This document shows, piece after piece, positions 1 to 8,947 of a stretch of DNA of 40,588 nucleotides. The stretch is taken from positions 1 through 40,588 of the forward strand of contig CALDYR010000024.1 of the NCBI GenBank assembly GCA_937944405.1. The letters run 5' to 3'. Position 1 is the stretch's first letter. Every line of letters starts with the position of its first letter. The notes under the pieces were generated by a model. The model was not told where the DNA came from. It was given only the letters and a program-made list of their open reading frames with translations, and did no database searches. The stretch comes from an uncultured Pirellulaceae bacterium (GTDB taxonomy: Bacteria > Planctomycetota > Planctomycetia > Pirellulales > Pirellulaceae). A program made the position numbers and the translations under genes.

Positions 1-410
1 TCGACTGCACCGCCGACACCGCGCAGTCTTGCTGGTGGGCCAATTAGACAACCTGTCTGGCGCAACCGGCTTCGGATCGGCTGAGATAAACGTGATCACT
101 GACCAAGCGGAGAAAGGGGTCGTCCCCAACGAAATCTTTCGCCCGCAACAGTACGTCGCCATAACCGCGCCGACGATATTGTTCGATGAATGTCAGTCGT
201 CCGGCCAAATTACCGGCGTTTTTTTAAAAAATCGTCGGAACACCCGGGGCAGATGACCAACGAAATCTCTTCGACTCCGGCGTTGACGACCTCTTCGACG
301 ATCAGTTGAAGCGCGGTCCTCTTTACGCCGCGCTGGTTGCCCAAGCTTTGCAGGGCCAATGATTTTTGACCGGGTGCGGCCGCGGTGATGGCAGCTTTGG
401 ATATGCTCAT
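1..410 (-). pseudogene. Decayed GalU-type nucleotidyltransferase (N-terminal part, runs off the window)
   Basis: Reading leftward from the ATG at 408-410, the peptide begins MSISKAAITAAAPGQKSLAL and continues through IVEEVVNAGVEEI and a CPG motif, the N-terminal plan of UTP-glucose-1-phosphate uridylyltransferases. The frame breaks in a T7A6 tract at 219-231. Removing one base restores a reading that includes AGRLTFIEQ, GYGDVLLRAKDFVGDDPFL and LVSDHVYLS, which are family motifs in the right order. That second frame then meets an in-frame TAA at 44-46, after which DCAVSAVQ still looks family-like. Two independent lesions make true decay more likely than one sequencing slip in the homopolymer. 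The first residues show AAAPGQKSL where active enzymes carry a glycine-rich GxG-type nucleotide loop. The gene would have supplied UDP-sugar for glycans. The remainder lies outside the window. Confidence 0.72.
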
Positions 411-658
411 AGAGAATCGCGGGGTAAAACGGCAAAGTTTACCACTGTTCTCAGTTTCACGAAGTTGGACGTGAAATACCCTCACCCATTCAATCTGGAA
501 AAATAGCTTGAGGTAGCATCGGTGCTATTAACGAAATAAGGCGTCCTGAATTTTCAACACGCCCCAGTCCTTAGAATCATAAAATCACCGTTCAGTTTTG
601 CAGAACGGTATTCCTGAATCATTTCCAAAATTTACACCAGAACGCTCTCGTCCGATTT

Positions 659-1180
659 TTACTCATGCGATTCGAATTCAGGTTCCTTACCTTCGTAAGC
701 TTTGTAAAATTCTAAAATAGAAGCTTTCAAAGCAACGGCGGTCGCAGAATCAGCAGATTGTTTGCACTTCATCGCAGCCACGATCACACGATGAGCCGAC
801 GCTAACTGACCGGTGTAATCTGCATGGTCTGATTTGATTCGCTGCGCGAAAAAGTAGGCCGCCATCACGTCTTGAATTTTGGTCGCGTGATCTTCTTTGG
901 TTGTCACCCAACGAGTGGCCTGATTGACCGCGTTTCCCGTCATTGCTCCTTGGCCAACGCTGGCTGCAAAATCATTGATCTGGTCAATCGATTTGGCAAT
1001 CGTTTTGGTATCCTCCAACATCATCTCAAATCGCAACTGATCAGTGTAAATCCCACAAGGGACTTGGCAGTGCGGCGCCGGCGCGATGACAGGTTGTGGA
1101 TTGGGATTGCCAGCGTAGCTGAAGGAACTCAAAACAATAGCGACACAAACGGCGGTCAACGTGAAGCAATTTCGGAACAT
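659..1180 (-). CDS. sodN: Nickel superoxide dismutase, exported form
   Basis: The product converts superoxide to peroxide and oxygen with a mononuclear Ni site. The diagnostic Ni-hook HCxxPCGxY is present as HCQVPCGIY and is followed by the helical body of the family. From the ATG at 1180 the protein has 173 residues: a basic start, a hydrophobic segment (about residues 6-20), a likely cleavage after SYA, a proline-rich linker GNPNPQPVIAPAP, then His37 of the hook. An ATG nine codons upstream (1207) also fits; I prefer 1180 because it gives a normal signal peptide and has a weak GAGAGA just upstream, but this is not certain. Streptomyces NiSOD instead has a short cytoplasmic propeptide removed by a dedicated protease; none is seen nearby. 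The His must become the N-terminus to bind Ni, so a second cut after APAP seems needed. Confidence 0.93.
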   Translation of the reverse strand: MFRNCFTLTAVCVAIVLSSFSYAGNPNPQPVIAPAPHCQVPCGIYTDQLRFEMMLEDTKTIAKSIDQINDFAASVGQGAMTGNAVNQATRWVTTKEDHATKIQDVMAAYFFAQRIKSDHADYTGQLASAHRVIVAAMKCKQSADSATAVALKASILEFYKAYEGKEPEFESHE

Positions 1181-1720
1181 GGGTCTCTCGCAAAAAAGTG
1201 TTTTCATTTAACGACAAACCGATAATCTAACACTTTTTGCCGCCATTGTTCAACCAGCGTCAGATTAACCTAAACCAAACATTAACCATTATCGGCAGGT
1301 CTCCGCACCAGCGGCGTTTCCATTGCAGTCTTCAACGTTGCCCCGGTGATACTTAACCAACGAATCGTCACTTGCTCCGAGGCAAACACGCAACCGCCCC
1401 GTCACGCAGCGCTGGATCAAGGCAAACCATCAAATAAAAACGCCACTAACAGACATTCACGCCGCGCGCCGGTTGCGGCAGTTAGAAATTCAAATCGCAT
1501 CCGAATTGCCCTCCGACCATCGTCAACCAGAAGGATCGCGGGATTTATTAGTCCGTAGTTTTCAAGCCACCGATTTCTTTCGTCACACCGTCAACGGGCG
1601 CGCCTGCAGTTTACAGACGCTAAAATCCGTACGCCTACCGGCTAATGGTTAAACATAAAAACTCGGACACAAACGGTTCGTCGACCATATCCCCAAGTTG
1701 TTTTTAACGCGATCGCGCTC
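1181..1720. other. Intergenic region between sodN and the GT4 gene
   Basis: No convincing gene is seen here. The right part (1616-1655) holds a stretch with a GTACGCCT core followed by GGTTAAACA, resembling a stretch at 6732-6772 that also lies downstream of a glycosyltransferase gene. The left part must hold the leftward sodN promoter, but no clear -35/-10 pair could be picked out. Confidence 0.5.
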
Positions 1721-3085
1721 TTAAGCGGTTTTCCGACACGATTGCATCCCTGAAGCGGTACTTCTTTCTGGAGCCTCATAAGGATCTTCATAAATTCCAT
1801 TGGACATTGCAACCCGCGCGTAAAGCCGGCGGTAAGCCTCTGTCTGTTGATTGAGTTCAAATTCATCCGCAATCATTTTGGAAGCCATAGTGCCCATTCG
1901 CTGACGACGCGCCTTTGAGTCCACTAATCCAGCAATCGCTTCAGCCAACTTGCCTTCATCACCCATTCGAACGACGCATCCGGTTTCGCCGTGACGCACA
2001 TATTCGGGGATTCCACCGGCATCAAATGCGACCACCGGCGTGCCGCACGCCATCGCTTCAAGACCGACTTGGGGTTGATTGTCTTCGCGCGAAGGAATGA
2101 CCACCAAATCGGACGCACCATAAATCAACCGTTGCCGATTAACGGAATCGACGAAGCCCTGCGGATGCATTTTTGGGAATCCTGGCGAAGACGGAATTTC
2201 CCCTGCACCGAACACCAAACATTCGACCTCTGACTCTGACTTAATTTTCTGCAGGGCGCTTAACAGGTGGTGAAAGCCCTTACGGTGGCTGGAAAGATCA
2301 TCGGCCCCAAACCCGATCAACACCGCGTCGGTTTCGATACCAAGTTCTCGCCGCGCAGCCATTTTTTCTTCTGGAAAAAAATCATCAGAATTGATCCCGA
2401 GATAAATTTTCTCAAAGGTCGTTGACGTCGGCCAAATGGAACTGCGCTGCGCCAAGTCCAACATCCATTGGCTCGGCGCGGTGACATGAATTTGCCGACC
2501 ACAAAGCGCCTCGCGTTTGACCGCGAACGAATCGTCAGAGACGTCATCGGGCAATGGATTTTCAACCTGAGGACAATTCCCACAACCCACCGTAAATTTT
2601 CTGCACCCCGAAGAATAATGACATCCGCCAGTGAAAGCGTTCATGTCATGCAATGTCCAAACGACCGGCACGTGTCGAGGAATCGATTGAAAAAAGCTTG
2701 GGTAGTCAGCAAAGAACGCTAACCAGTGAAGGTGGATAACGTCCACATTGACCGCGTCGGGGGCGAGCCGACTGGGGTCTGGCAATCGCGCCATAGAAAA
2801 CGTTTCAGATTGTGAATCGCGGTGCGCGAGGTGGCGGTCGAAAAGTTGGTAGATTTCCCTGTTGCGTTGCTTCAACTTTTTCCGACGAAAAAAACGCGGC
2901 GCCCACCCCGTTTGAGGCGGCACTAATTCAATCTGATGGACAGAGCCATCAAACGGTTCTGCGCGGTCGTTACGGTGGTAATAAAAATGACTGTCGACGC
3001 CAAGTTTTCGCAGTTGCTTATGGTTACGCATCGCCGCCGCCGCGGCCCCCCCGTAAGGAAAGGTGCAAAAGTGGCTGACCTTCAT
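1721..3085 (-). CDS. GT4-family glycosyltransferase
   Basis: A 454-residue GT-B fold enzyme that should transfer a sugar from a nucleotide-sugar donor to a glycan or lipid acceptor in the cytoplasm. The N-terminal domain begins MKVSHFCTFPYGGAAAAAMR with the Gly-rich acceptor loop. A cysteine cluster GCRKFTVGCGNCPQ near residues 160-175 is typical of one GT4 subgroup acting on exopolysaccharides. The C-terminal donor-binding domain has SREDNQPQVGLEAMACGTPV with the conserved Ex7E-type acidic pair, followed by AGGIPEYV and GETG. A GGAG sits 5-6 bases before the ATG, supporting this start. It lies 148 bp downstream of the orphan glycosyltransferase-like gene on the same strand, so co-transcription is likely. 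The acceptor and donor cannot be told from sequence. Confidence 0.9.
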   Translation of the reverse strand: MKVSHFCTFPYGGAAAAAMRNHKQLRKLGVDSHFYYHRNDRAEPFDGSVHQIELVPPQTGWAPRFFRRKKLKQRNREIYQLFDRHLAHRDSQSETFSMARLPDPSRLAPDAVNVDVIHLHWLAFFADYPSFFQSIPRHVPVVWTLHDMNAFTGGCHYSSGCRKFTVGCGNCPQVENPLPDDVSDDSFAVKREALCGRQIHVTAPSQWMLDLAQRSSIWPTSTTFEKIYLGINSDDFFPEEKMAARRELGIETDAVLIGFGADDLSSHRKGFHHLLSALQKIKSESEVECLVFGAGEIPSSPGFPKMHPQGFVDSVNRQRLIYGASDLVVIPSREDNQPQVGLEAMACGTPVVAFDAGGIPEYVRHGETGCVVRMGDEGKLAEAIAGLVDSKARRQRMGTMASKMIADEFELNQQTEAYRRLYARVAMSNGIYEDPYEAPERSTASGMQSCRKTA

Positions 3086-3233
3086 CGCACTCTCCGTTTA
3101 AGATTCATTCCGTGGCCTGTGAAACATGCTTACTGTCACCGCCTGCGAAAACCCGAGACTCATTTGAAGAGCCATCGCCGTTTTTGCCGCTCAATTAAAC
3201 GCATCAAGCGCGCCGCTCATCTCAACGCCTCAA

Positions 3234-4145
3234 TTAAGCGGCTCGTTTCACCGGCGCTGGCAGCGGTTGGCCGGATTGCTGAGCATCGAACTTCGCTTTG
3301 GCCAAGAACATGTTCTCCAGCATCGCTTCCCGGCCCTTTCTCACAAACCACACTCGTAAACGGCGCTTCAATGTTTCGATTTGATCGCGCGTCGCATTGA
3401 ATGCGGCTCCGGCTATCTCACGCGCGGTCAGCGGTTTCAAGCATTGCTCAATGAACGCATCCTTCTCCTGCATGAACCCATGCAAGAGCACTCTCTGTTG
3501 GTCCTGCAAGTCACGCCGCACGCGACCGTTGGTCGAAAAAGAAATCAGATTCGTCGGAACTGCCCTACCCTTACTTTGGGCGTACTGAAACACGGCCATA
3601 TCGAACACGTCATGCCGAGCTTCAGCGGGCATGTGGTGAACGAAGTCCATTGAATAACAAGCCCCGCCGTTTATGTGCGGTTCGAGCAAAAGTTTTCGTT
3701 TCTTAAACAGCCGAGTTTTATAAACTTCCGGAACGTAACAGCCCATCATAATCGGCGTTTGCTGATGGCCGTACCACTGACCGGATAAACGATCGATCCA
3801 ATCGGGCTGGGTCGGAGCCATATCCGACTCTAACCACAAACTAAACCCATCACCAGATTGATAGTTGTCCGCGACGTAATCCATACAGTCCCAAAACATC
3901 GCCGTCGGCCCTTCGGGGTAACCGAATATCTGGGTCGGGCACTGAAAGGAAATTGCGTTTCCAATTTTATCGTACGCTTTCCACAGCGATTGACTGTGTT
4001 CCGCACGCGGACTGGCCGCCAACAGATAATCGACTTCTACGTTAGGTTTTTTAAAAGACGCAATTTTCTCTGCGATCTTTAGATAGCGATCGACTTCTTG
4101 CTGACAATAGTAAGGCAAAATAACAATATGACGTTTTCGTTGCAT
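3234..4145 (-). CDS. Glycosyltransferase-like protein of unknown family
   Basis: A 303-residue soluble protein with no signal peptide. The opening (RKRHIVILPYY then a helix) and the acidic motif LWLESDMAP near residues 102-110 resemble the nucleotide-sugar DxD site of GT-A enzymes, and INGGACYSMDF followed by DMAVFQYA resembles the acceptor/acidic region of such folds. I cannot assign it to a CAZy family. The C-terminal 60 residues are basic and helical (RLRVWFVRKGREAMLENM), possibly for membrane contact. A GAGGAAG seven bases before the ATG supports the start. It precedes the GT4 gene on the same strand and faces away from the large GT-B-like gene, so all three may serve one glycan. Glycosyltransferase function is inference. 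Confidence 0.7.
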   Translation of the reverse strand: MQRKRHIVILPYYCQQEVDRYLKIAEKIASFKKPNVEVDYLLAASPRAEHSQSLWKAYDKIGNAISFQCPTQIFGYPEGPTAMFWDCMDYVADNYQSGDGFSLWLESDMAPTQPDWIDRLSGQWYGHQQTPIMMGCYVPEVYKTRLFKKRKLLLEPHINGGACYSMDFVHHMPAEARHDVFDMAVFQYAQSKGRAVPTNLISFSTNGRVRRDLQDQQRVLLHGFMQEKDAFIEQCLKPLTAREIAGAAFNATRDQIETLKRRLRVWFVRKGREAMLENMFLAKAKFDAQQSGQPLPAPVKRAA

Positions 4146-4570
4146 CGCAAAACTTCCTCAGTACGCTAATTTAAGAGTGGCTTTTACAAAACGTTTGCCA
4201 ACGATGTCAATCGCGATTGTCAATAAATCACTTTTGCTTGGCCGTTTAACACGAACTGAGATTGACTTGCCGAGACGAAAAAAACTAGGATTTGATGTTT
4301 GAAGCAAGGGGCTTTCCGGATTTACGTGGCAAGCTTCTAAATCGTAGTGGGATTAAATTCCACTACGGTCCCTCGATAATCCACTTGGGAAAAGGCGGGC
4401 TTTGGGCACACACGGTGCCGCAAAGTTCCGGGAAGATCGTAAGTCAGCGCTTCGATAATCTGTTTTGAAAATTGCCGCTTGCGGGCGCGGGTGCGGGAAA
4501 CCAAGCGGAAGTCTTGGCCTAACTGCGGCGCGAAAAAAGTAACCGGATCGCATCAAGGAAACTGTAACTC
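4146..4570. other. Divergent intergenic region with a hairpin
   Basis: This spacer separates two divergent glycan genes and must contain both promoters; no clear promoter pair was recognised. A perfect 8-bp inverted repeat lies at 4343-4350 and 4360-4367 (CGTAGTGG / CCACTACG, extendable by a G-T pair with a TTAAA loop). It sits within a partial copy of a dispersed repeat. Confidence 0.55.
4335..4440 (+). repeat. Partial copy of the ~150-bp dispersed repeat (copy C)
   Basis: The stretch at 4388-4434 (core GGCTTTGGGC, then CGGT-CCGCAAA and GGAAGA) matches, with scattered substitutions, the reverse complement of 37616-37670 near the FKBP gene. The upstream half is more diverged and contains the CGTAGTGG hairpin. 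The family is discussed with copies A (22658-22803) and B (37616-37762). Confidence 0.6.
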
Positions 4571-6574
4571 GTGACTCGCTTTTACATTGTCGATCAATCG
4601 TTGGTCAATCGTGGCGGTCATCACTACGATTACACGACTTGCATCGCCGAAGCCGCCGCGTCGATGGGATTTCAAACCGTTATCCTTGCCAATCAGAAGC
4701 TTGAAGCTGGCGTCGATTTCCCGAACGCTCAATTGAGACGCCTTTTTAAGAACACCGTCTACCAACGTGCCAGCTATCTCGCGGGCCTCCGGCATTTGAA
4801 GCGCGCCAAAGGAGGCCTGTTCGATCAATGTGAAAAAAACAGCAGGTCGAATTCCAACTGGATACAATTTAAGGCGTACATCAGCCATCGAAATTTACAG
4901 CGGCAGCGTTTGGCAATCATTCGACAATTTGCGAAGGACTGCCAGACTGCATTTTCGAACACAGCGCTCAAAGAATCAGATCATGTTTTCCTGACCACAG
5001 TTTCAGAATTAGAACTGATGGGACTGGCGATGTTTCTCAGCGCTACCCCCGGCTCAATCGCACCGACCTGGCATCTACAGTTCCACTTCAATCTATTTCA
5101 AGGGCGCCCCCCTGAATACGCGGCCCAATCGGCGGTCGAAAAACTGACACGCGACTGTTTTGAATCGACCTTTAATCGCTTGGTCTACCACCGAGTCAAA
5201 TGCTACACCACTTCGCAACCTTTAGCCGATCAATACAATCGCTTGGGCGTTCAAAAAGTCGCCGCCCTCCCCTACCCCGTCGCTCCGGAATTTGCCGCTT
5301 CGTTCAACGCTCGCAATCCGCAGACTCCCCATTTTGAAAACCAGCCGCTAACAGCGTCTGTGGATAAAGCGACTGTGGATGAAGCCGACATCACGTCAAC
5401 TGACGTCAACCGCACCTTCACCGCACCTGCTGCTAATGAACTCCAAACGTCCACCGCGGCGGCTGATCGACAGAGCGTCCCACCGATCGCCACGTCACCG
5501 ACAGCTTTACCACCTCAGCAACGACAGACCAAACGCCCTCCATTGAGATTCACATGCCCGGGGCAAATCCGACGCGAAAAAGGATGTTTCCAATACTTAC
5601 AACCGTTGGTGAACGAATTGTGGGACACCCATTTGGTTCCCGGCAAAATGAAAATCGCGGTCCAGCGACCGCGGAGAAAAAAATTTCGCAAACAGAAAAT
5701 TAAATTGGCGGCGCCGCAATCTCACGGTGATGGTGCCCTGTCAACCGACGCGATCGAGTACTTCGACCATCCGTTAGGTCGCGACGCCTACATTGATTTT
5801 GTGAAAAACACCGACTGCGGACTATTATTCTACGACAGCCGTGCTTATTACAGTCGCCGCGCGGGGGTCCTGGGGGAACTGCTGTCGGCTGGAAAACCGC
5901 TCATCGTTTCGGCTGGAAGCTGGTTGGCACGGCAAATTGCGGAACCCAATTTCCAATACGGAGAACGCATCGCACATCAATCCGACTCGGTGCGCGTCGC
6001 CAGAATCGAAGACCTTGAATATGGGGGAAACAATGTTCCCGCGACCGCCGGCGTGGTGTCGTTTGATCAAGTCAAACATCCGTTCCAATTCTCTTTCAAC
6101 CGCCGATCGCTCGAATACTTGTTCTTATTATCGTTCGCATGGAAGTTCCCCAGTGAAGAAGGAACTTTCGCCAAAATCGAAGTCAAACAAAAAGACGGCA
6201 ACGGCAAGGAAACTCATAACACCCATCAAATTGTCGGACACCGACAAAGCGACCGAAACCCAAACTGCCTTTTCCGATTGCAACGCACCACTGAAACGAT
6301 CGAAGTTAAGCTCAGCAATGCCTTTTCGTCTTCCACCGCCAGCATCAAAGACATTCAGATCGAAATACTGACCGACCCGCTGGTGGAAGACGCCGCCAAC
6401 GTACCGACCAGCAGTGTTGGCATCATCGCCGCCGACGCCAATCACTTGGCCGCAGCGGTCGACGAAATGGTGCTGCACTACGACCATTACAAAGACTCCG
6501 CCGAAACGTTTTCACGGCATTGGTTTGCAACTCATCACCCCAACAGAACGGTCGCTCGTCTGATCGCCGAATAA
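4571..6574 (+). CDS. Large GT-B-like glycosyltransferase-related protein
   Basis: A 667-residue protein beginning at a GTG, with AAGGA about 11 bases upstream. The N-terminus (FYIVDQSLVNRGGHHYDYT) and the C-terminal half (NTDCGLLFYDSRAYYSRRAGV then LLSAGKPLIVSAGSWLA) match the layout of GT-B glycosyltransferases, where the latter would be the donor-binding domain. Two features are unusual. About 75 residues (roughly 245-320) form a Thr/Ala/Pro-rich low-complexity linker, and a beta-rich segment of about 120 residues (roughly 500-620) interrupts the normal end of the second domain. The nearby GT4 gene, orphan GT-like gene and galE suggest polysaccharide synthesis. Family and substrate are not assignable by eye; it could be a non-catalytic relative. 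Confidence 0.78.
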   Translation: MTRFYIVDQSLVNRGGHHYDYTTCIAEAAASMGFQTVILANQKLEAGVDFPNAQLRRLFKNTVYQRASYLAGLRHLKRAKGGLFDQCEKNSRSNSNWIQFKAYISHRNLQRQRLAIIRQFAKDCQTAFSNTALKESDHVFLTTVSELELMGLAMFLSATPGSIAPTWHLQFHFNLFQGRPPEYAAQSAVEKLTRDCFESTFNRLVYHRVKCYTTSQPLADQYNRLGVQKVAALPYPVAPEFAASFNARNPQTPHFENQPLTASVDKATVDEADITSTDVNRTFTAPAANELQTSTAAADRQSVPPIATSPTALPPQQRQTKRPPLRFTCPGQIRREKGCFQYLQPLVNELWDTHLVPGKMKIAVQRPRRKKFRKQKIKLAAPQSHGDGALSTDAIEYFDHPLGRDAYIDFVKNTDCGLLFYDSRAYYSRRAGVLGELLSAGKPLIVSAGSWLARQIAEPNFQYGERIAHQSDSVRVARIEDLEYGGNNVPATAGVVSFDQVKHPFQFSFNRRSLEYLFLLSFAWKFPSEEGTFAKIEVKQKDGNGKETHNTHQIVGHRQSDRNPNCLFRLQRTTETIEVKLSNAFSSSTASIKDIQIEILTDPLVEDAANVPTSSVGIIAADANHLAAAVDEMVLHYDHYKDSAETFSRHWFATHHPNRTVARLIAE

Positions 6575-6912
6575 AAACAAAACTTGGGATACAAGAAACG
6601 CAAACTCAAGGCAAAGGTGGTCGCCGCCAACGTAAAGGATGCGTAAAAACAACGCGAAAATTTGGGCGAAACTCCGTTTGTGTGCAGTTTTTAATATTTT
6701 ACCACCAACCCACATGCGTTCTTTTTTTAGCGACGCCAAACACGTACGCCTGACGCTTAACGGCTAAACAAAATGAAGTCGCGAGCTTGAAAAACTGCGA
6801 ACTTATAAATCCCGCGTTCCTAAGGTAAACTTACACTCGAAATGATTCCATCTGGCATGCTGAGATTTCAAACCTCCCTTTTTCCCAACATGATTTTCTT
6901 CAAAAGATCCCC
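6575..6912. other. Intergenic region upstream of galE
   Basis: No gene is seen. It is A+T-rich, and at 6732-6772 it carries a stretch with GTACGCCT and GGCTAAACA resembling 1616-1655. The galE promoter should lie in the right half. Confidence 0.45.
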
Positions 6913-7917
6913 ATGAACATACTTGTCGTTGGAGGTGCCGGATACATCGGCTCTCACATGGTCAGGCAACTGGACCTTGCGGGATACAAAGTCGTCGTGC
7001 TTGACAATCTTTCTACCGGATTTCGGCAAGCCGTAACCGCCGGAGAGTTGATCGTTGGAGAAATGGCGGATCAAAAATTGGTAAAATCAGTACTCAGCGA
7101 TCACGCGATCGATGCGGTAATGCACTTCGCGGCCTGTGCTTTGGTTGGTGAATCGGTTGCCGAACCCTCGAAGTACTACCGCACCAACGTGCTCGCGACG
7201 ATCGAATTGCTCGACGCGATGCGCGCTACCAACGTAAAACGGATGGTCTTTTCCAGCACCTGCGCCACCTACGGTATTCCTGATGTGGTGCCGATCTCAG
7301 AGAAAACGCCACAAAAACCAGTCAATCCATACGGGTTCACAAAATTAGTCATCGAACGAGCACTTGAAGATTACGCCCACGCCTACGGTTTTGGATTTGC
7401 GGCCCTGCGTTACTTTAACGCCGCCGGCGCGTCGCCGTTAGGGGGAATTGGTGAAGACCATGCCCCCGAATCGCACTTGATTCCAATCGTGTTACAGGTC
7501 GCCCTTGGACAGCGCGAACACATTTCAATCTACGGCAATGATTGGCCAACGCCTGATAAAACTTGCGTACGCGATTACATTCACGTCGACGACTTAAGCT
7601 TGGCTCACATGGCAGCGCTGGAGCGGTTGGAATTGGGAAAAGGACTGAAAGTCAACTTAGGCACCGGTAACGGCTTCAGCGTAAAACAAATCATCGAAAC
7701 ATGCCGCGACATCACCGGCCACGACATTCGGGCGATCGAAGGCGCACGGCGTCCGGGCGATCCGCCAGAATTGGTCGCCGACGCGTCACTAGCAAAAGAG
7801 GTCTTGGGATGGGAACCCCAATACTGCACCCCCAAACCTATCATCGAAACCGCCTGGAGGTGGCACCAATCTCACCCCCAAGGTTACGACAAAGAAACCG
7901 CAAAAGGCTCAGCCTAA
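6913..7917 (+). CDS. galE: UDP-glucose 4-epimerase
   Basis: A 334-residue extended short-chain dehydrogenase that interconverts UDP-glucose and UDP-galactose using bound NAD. The NAD loop GGAGYIG is at residues 7-13 with the adenosine-ribose acidic turn DN at 31-32. The catalytic Ser/Thr is in FSSTCATYG (about 113-121) and the Tyr-Lys pair is in NPYGFTK (Y140, K144). RYFNAAGA and the C-terminal RRPGDPPELVAD, typical of GalE rather than of dehydratases, are also present. Length fits bacterial GalE. It follows the glycosyltransferases on the same strand after a 338-bp gap, so it probably has its own promoter but feeds the same glycan pathway by providing UDP-galactose. Confidence 0.96.
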   Translation: MNILVVGGAGYIGSHMVRQLDLAGYKVVVLDNLSTGFRQAVTAGELIVGEMADQKLVKSVLSDHAIDAVMHFAACALVGESVAEPSKYYRTNVLATIELLDAMRATNVKRMVFSSTCATYGIPDVVPISEKTPQKPVNPYGFTKLVIERALEDYAHAYGFGFAALRYFNAAGASPLGGIGEDHAPESHLIPIVLQVALGQREHISIYGNDWPTPDKTCVRDYIHVDDLSLAHMAALERLELGKGLKVNLGTGNGFSVKQIIETCRDITGHDIRAIEGARRPGDPPELVADASLAKEVLGWEPQYCTPKPIIETAWRWHQSHPQGYDKETAKGSA

Positions 7918-8032
7918 TTTTGAGAACTGTCCCCAAACTGGATGCTCTGGAAAATCATTTTTTTTTAAGGTTGTGATGAGGATGTTTTCGTGCTGTCTAC
8001 GGCATCGACAATTGAAGGCCAGTAAAAAGACT

Positions 8033-8926
8033 TTACTTCAGCAACGTCATCACAATCGCGATCACCAACCCGCAAATAATAACCGCTAATAGGTTACTTA
8101 CGATCGACCTTTGAATACGATTATAACGCGGCGAAGAAATTAGATCGTACGTTCGACCATTGTGTTCAATTCTCACGACGCGATTGTCCACGACTTTCAC
8201 ACCGCCATCGTCGCTGGGCAGTAGCACCTGGGATCCGTCTGAATGTTGGCGATAAAAAAACGCTGGATCGACGGCTTCGAATTTTGGTGGTAGCAAATGC
8301 TCAACCGACTGCGACTGGAAGACCGAATTAGGAACTTCTGTTTTTTGGCAGGATTGCGTTGTTTGAGGCGACACAGTTTCAACAACCGCTTGAGGTGAGT
8401 GATCGACCTGCGTTTGGGCTTCTGCCCCGGCATCGGCGGTGGGTGGTTTTGACGGTTTCTCTTTCTTTTTTGGTTTCGCGTTTTTCAATTTCGTCGGCCG
8501 CACGACAGGCTTAACCTTGCGCTTGCGCCCGCGCTTAACTTCGTCCTGCGCCCGGTCGGCAATCACCTTCGAAGATTTACCCGCATCAACCAGCAGAACG
8601 CTTCGTTGGCAATGCGGACACGCCACCTCCGTATCAAACATCGAAGCAAAAATGCCAAACGCCTGTTCGCATAGCGGGCAATCGTAAGGCTGGACCTGCG
8701 GGTCGTTTTGACCAGTTCCGGCTTCACGGTCCAGACCGTCGGCCCGGTTCAGATTGGCACCCGGCGCGGAACCTGCAATCGCTTGAATCAACGTTTGCGT
8801 CTTCGACGGGGGTGGTATTTGCACTGGTCCTTGGCACCCCGGACAACGTACCGTTTCACCGGATTGTTCGGCAAGAACTTGGAACGGTTGCTGGCAGGCG
8901 GGGCAACGAAAAACTAAACCATCCAT
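8033..8926 (-). CDS. Double zinc-ribbon protein with C-terminal membrane anchor
   Basis: A 297-residue protein with two CxxC...CxxC zinc ribbons: C8/C11 with C28/C31, and C83/C86 with C103/C106. A Lys/Pro-rich, low-complexity stretch follows (about 115-190; KRGRKRKVKPVVR, KKKEKPSKPPT), then a region without recognised domain and a single hydrophobic helix at about 273-295 ending almost at the C-terminus. This would place the zinc ribbons in the cytoplasm as a tail-anchored protein. The ribbons resemble the short MJ0042-like finger domains common in planctomycete and deltaproteobacterial hypothetical proteins. It starts 21 bp after upp ends, on the same strand, so the two are probably one operon. 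Function unknown. Confidence 0.8.
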   Translation of the reverse strand: MDGLVFRCPACQQPFQVLAEQSGETVRCPGCQGPVQIPPPSKTQTLIQAIAGSAPGANLNRADGLDREAGTGQNDPQVQPYDCPLCEQAFGIFASMFDTEVACPHCQRSVLLVDAGKSSKVIADRAQDEVKRGRKRKVKPVVRPTKLKNAKPKKKEKPSKPPTADAGAEAQTQVDHSPQAVVETVSPQTTQSCQKTEVPNSVFQSQSVEHLLPPKFEAVDPAFFYRQHSDGSQVLLPSDDGGVKVVDNRVVRIEHNGRTYDLISSPRYNRIQRSIVSNLLAVIICGLVIAIVMTLLK

Positions 8927-8947
8927 TAGAATCCGTCGCGATCTATA

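Noticed and set aside
29..256. 75-codon rightward open frame at the left edge
   Set aside because: It is antisense to the GalU-like pseudogene, whose reading carries the family motifs.
7918..8032. T8 run after galE as an intrinsic terminator
   Set aside because: No convincing GC-rich stem precedes the T run.
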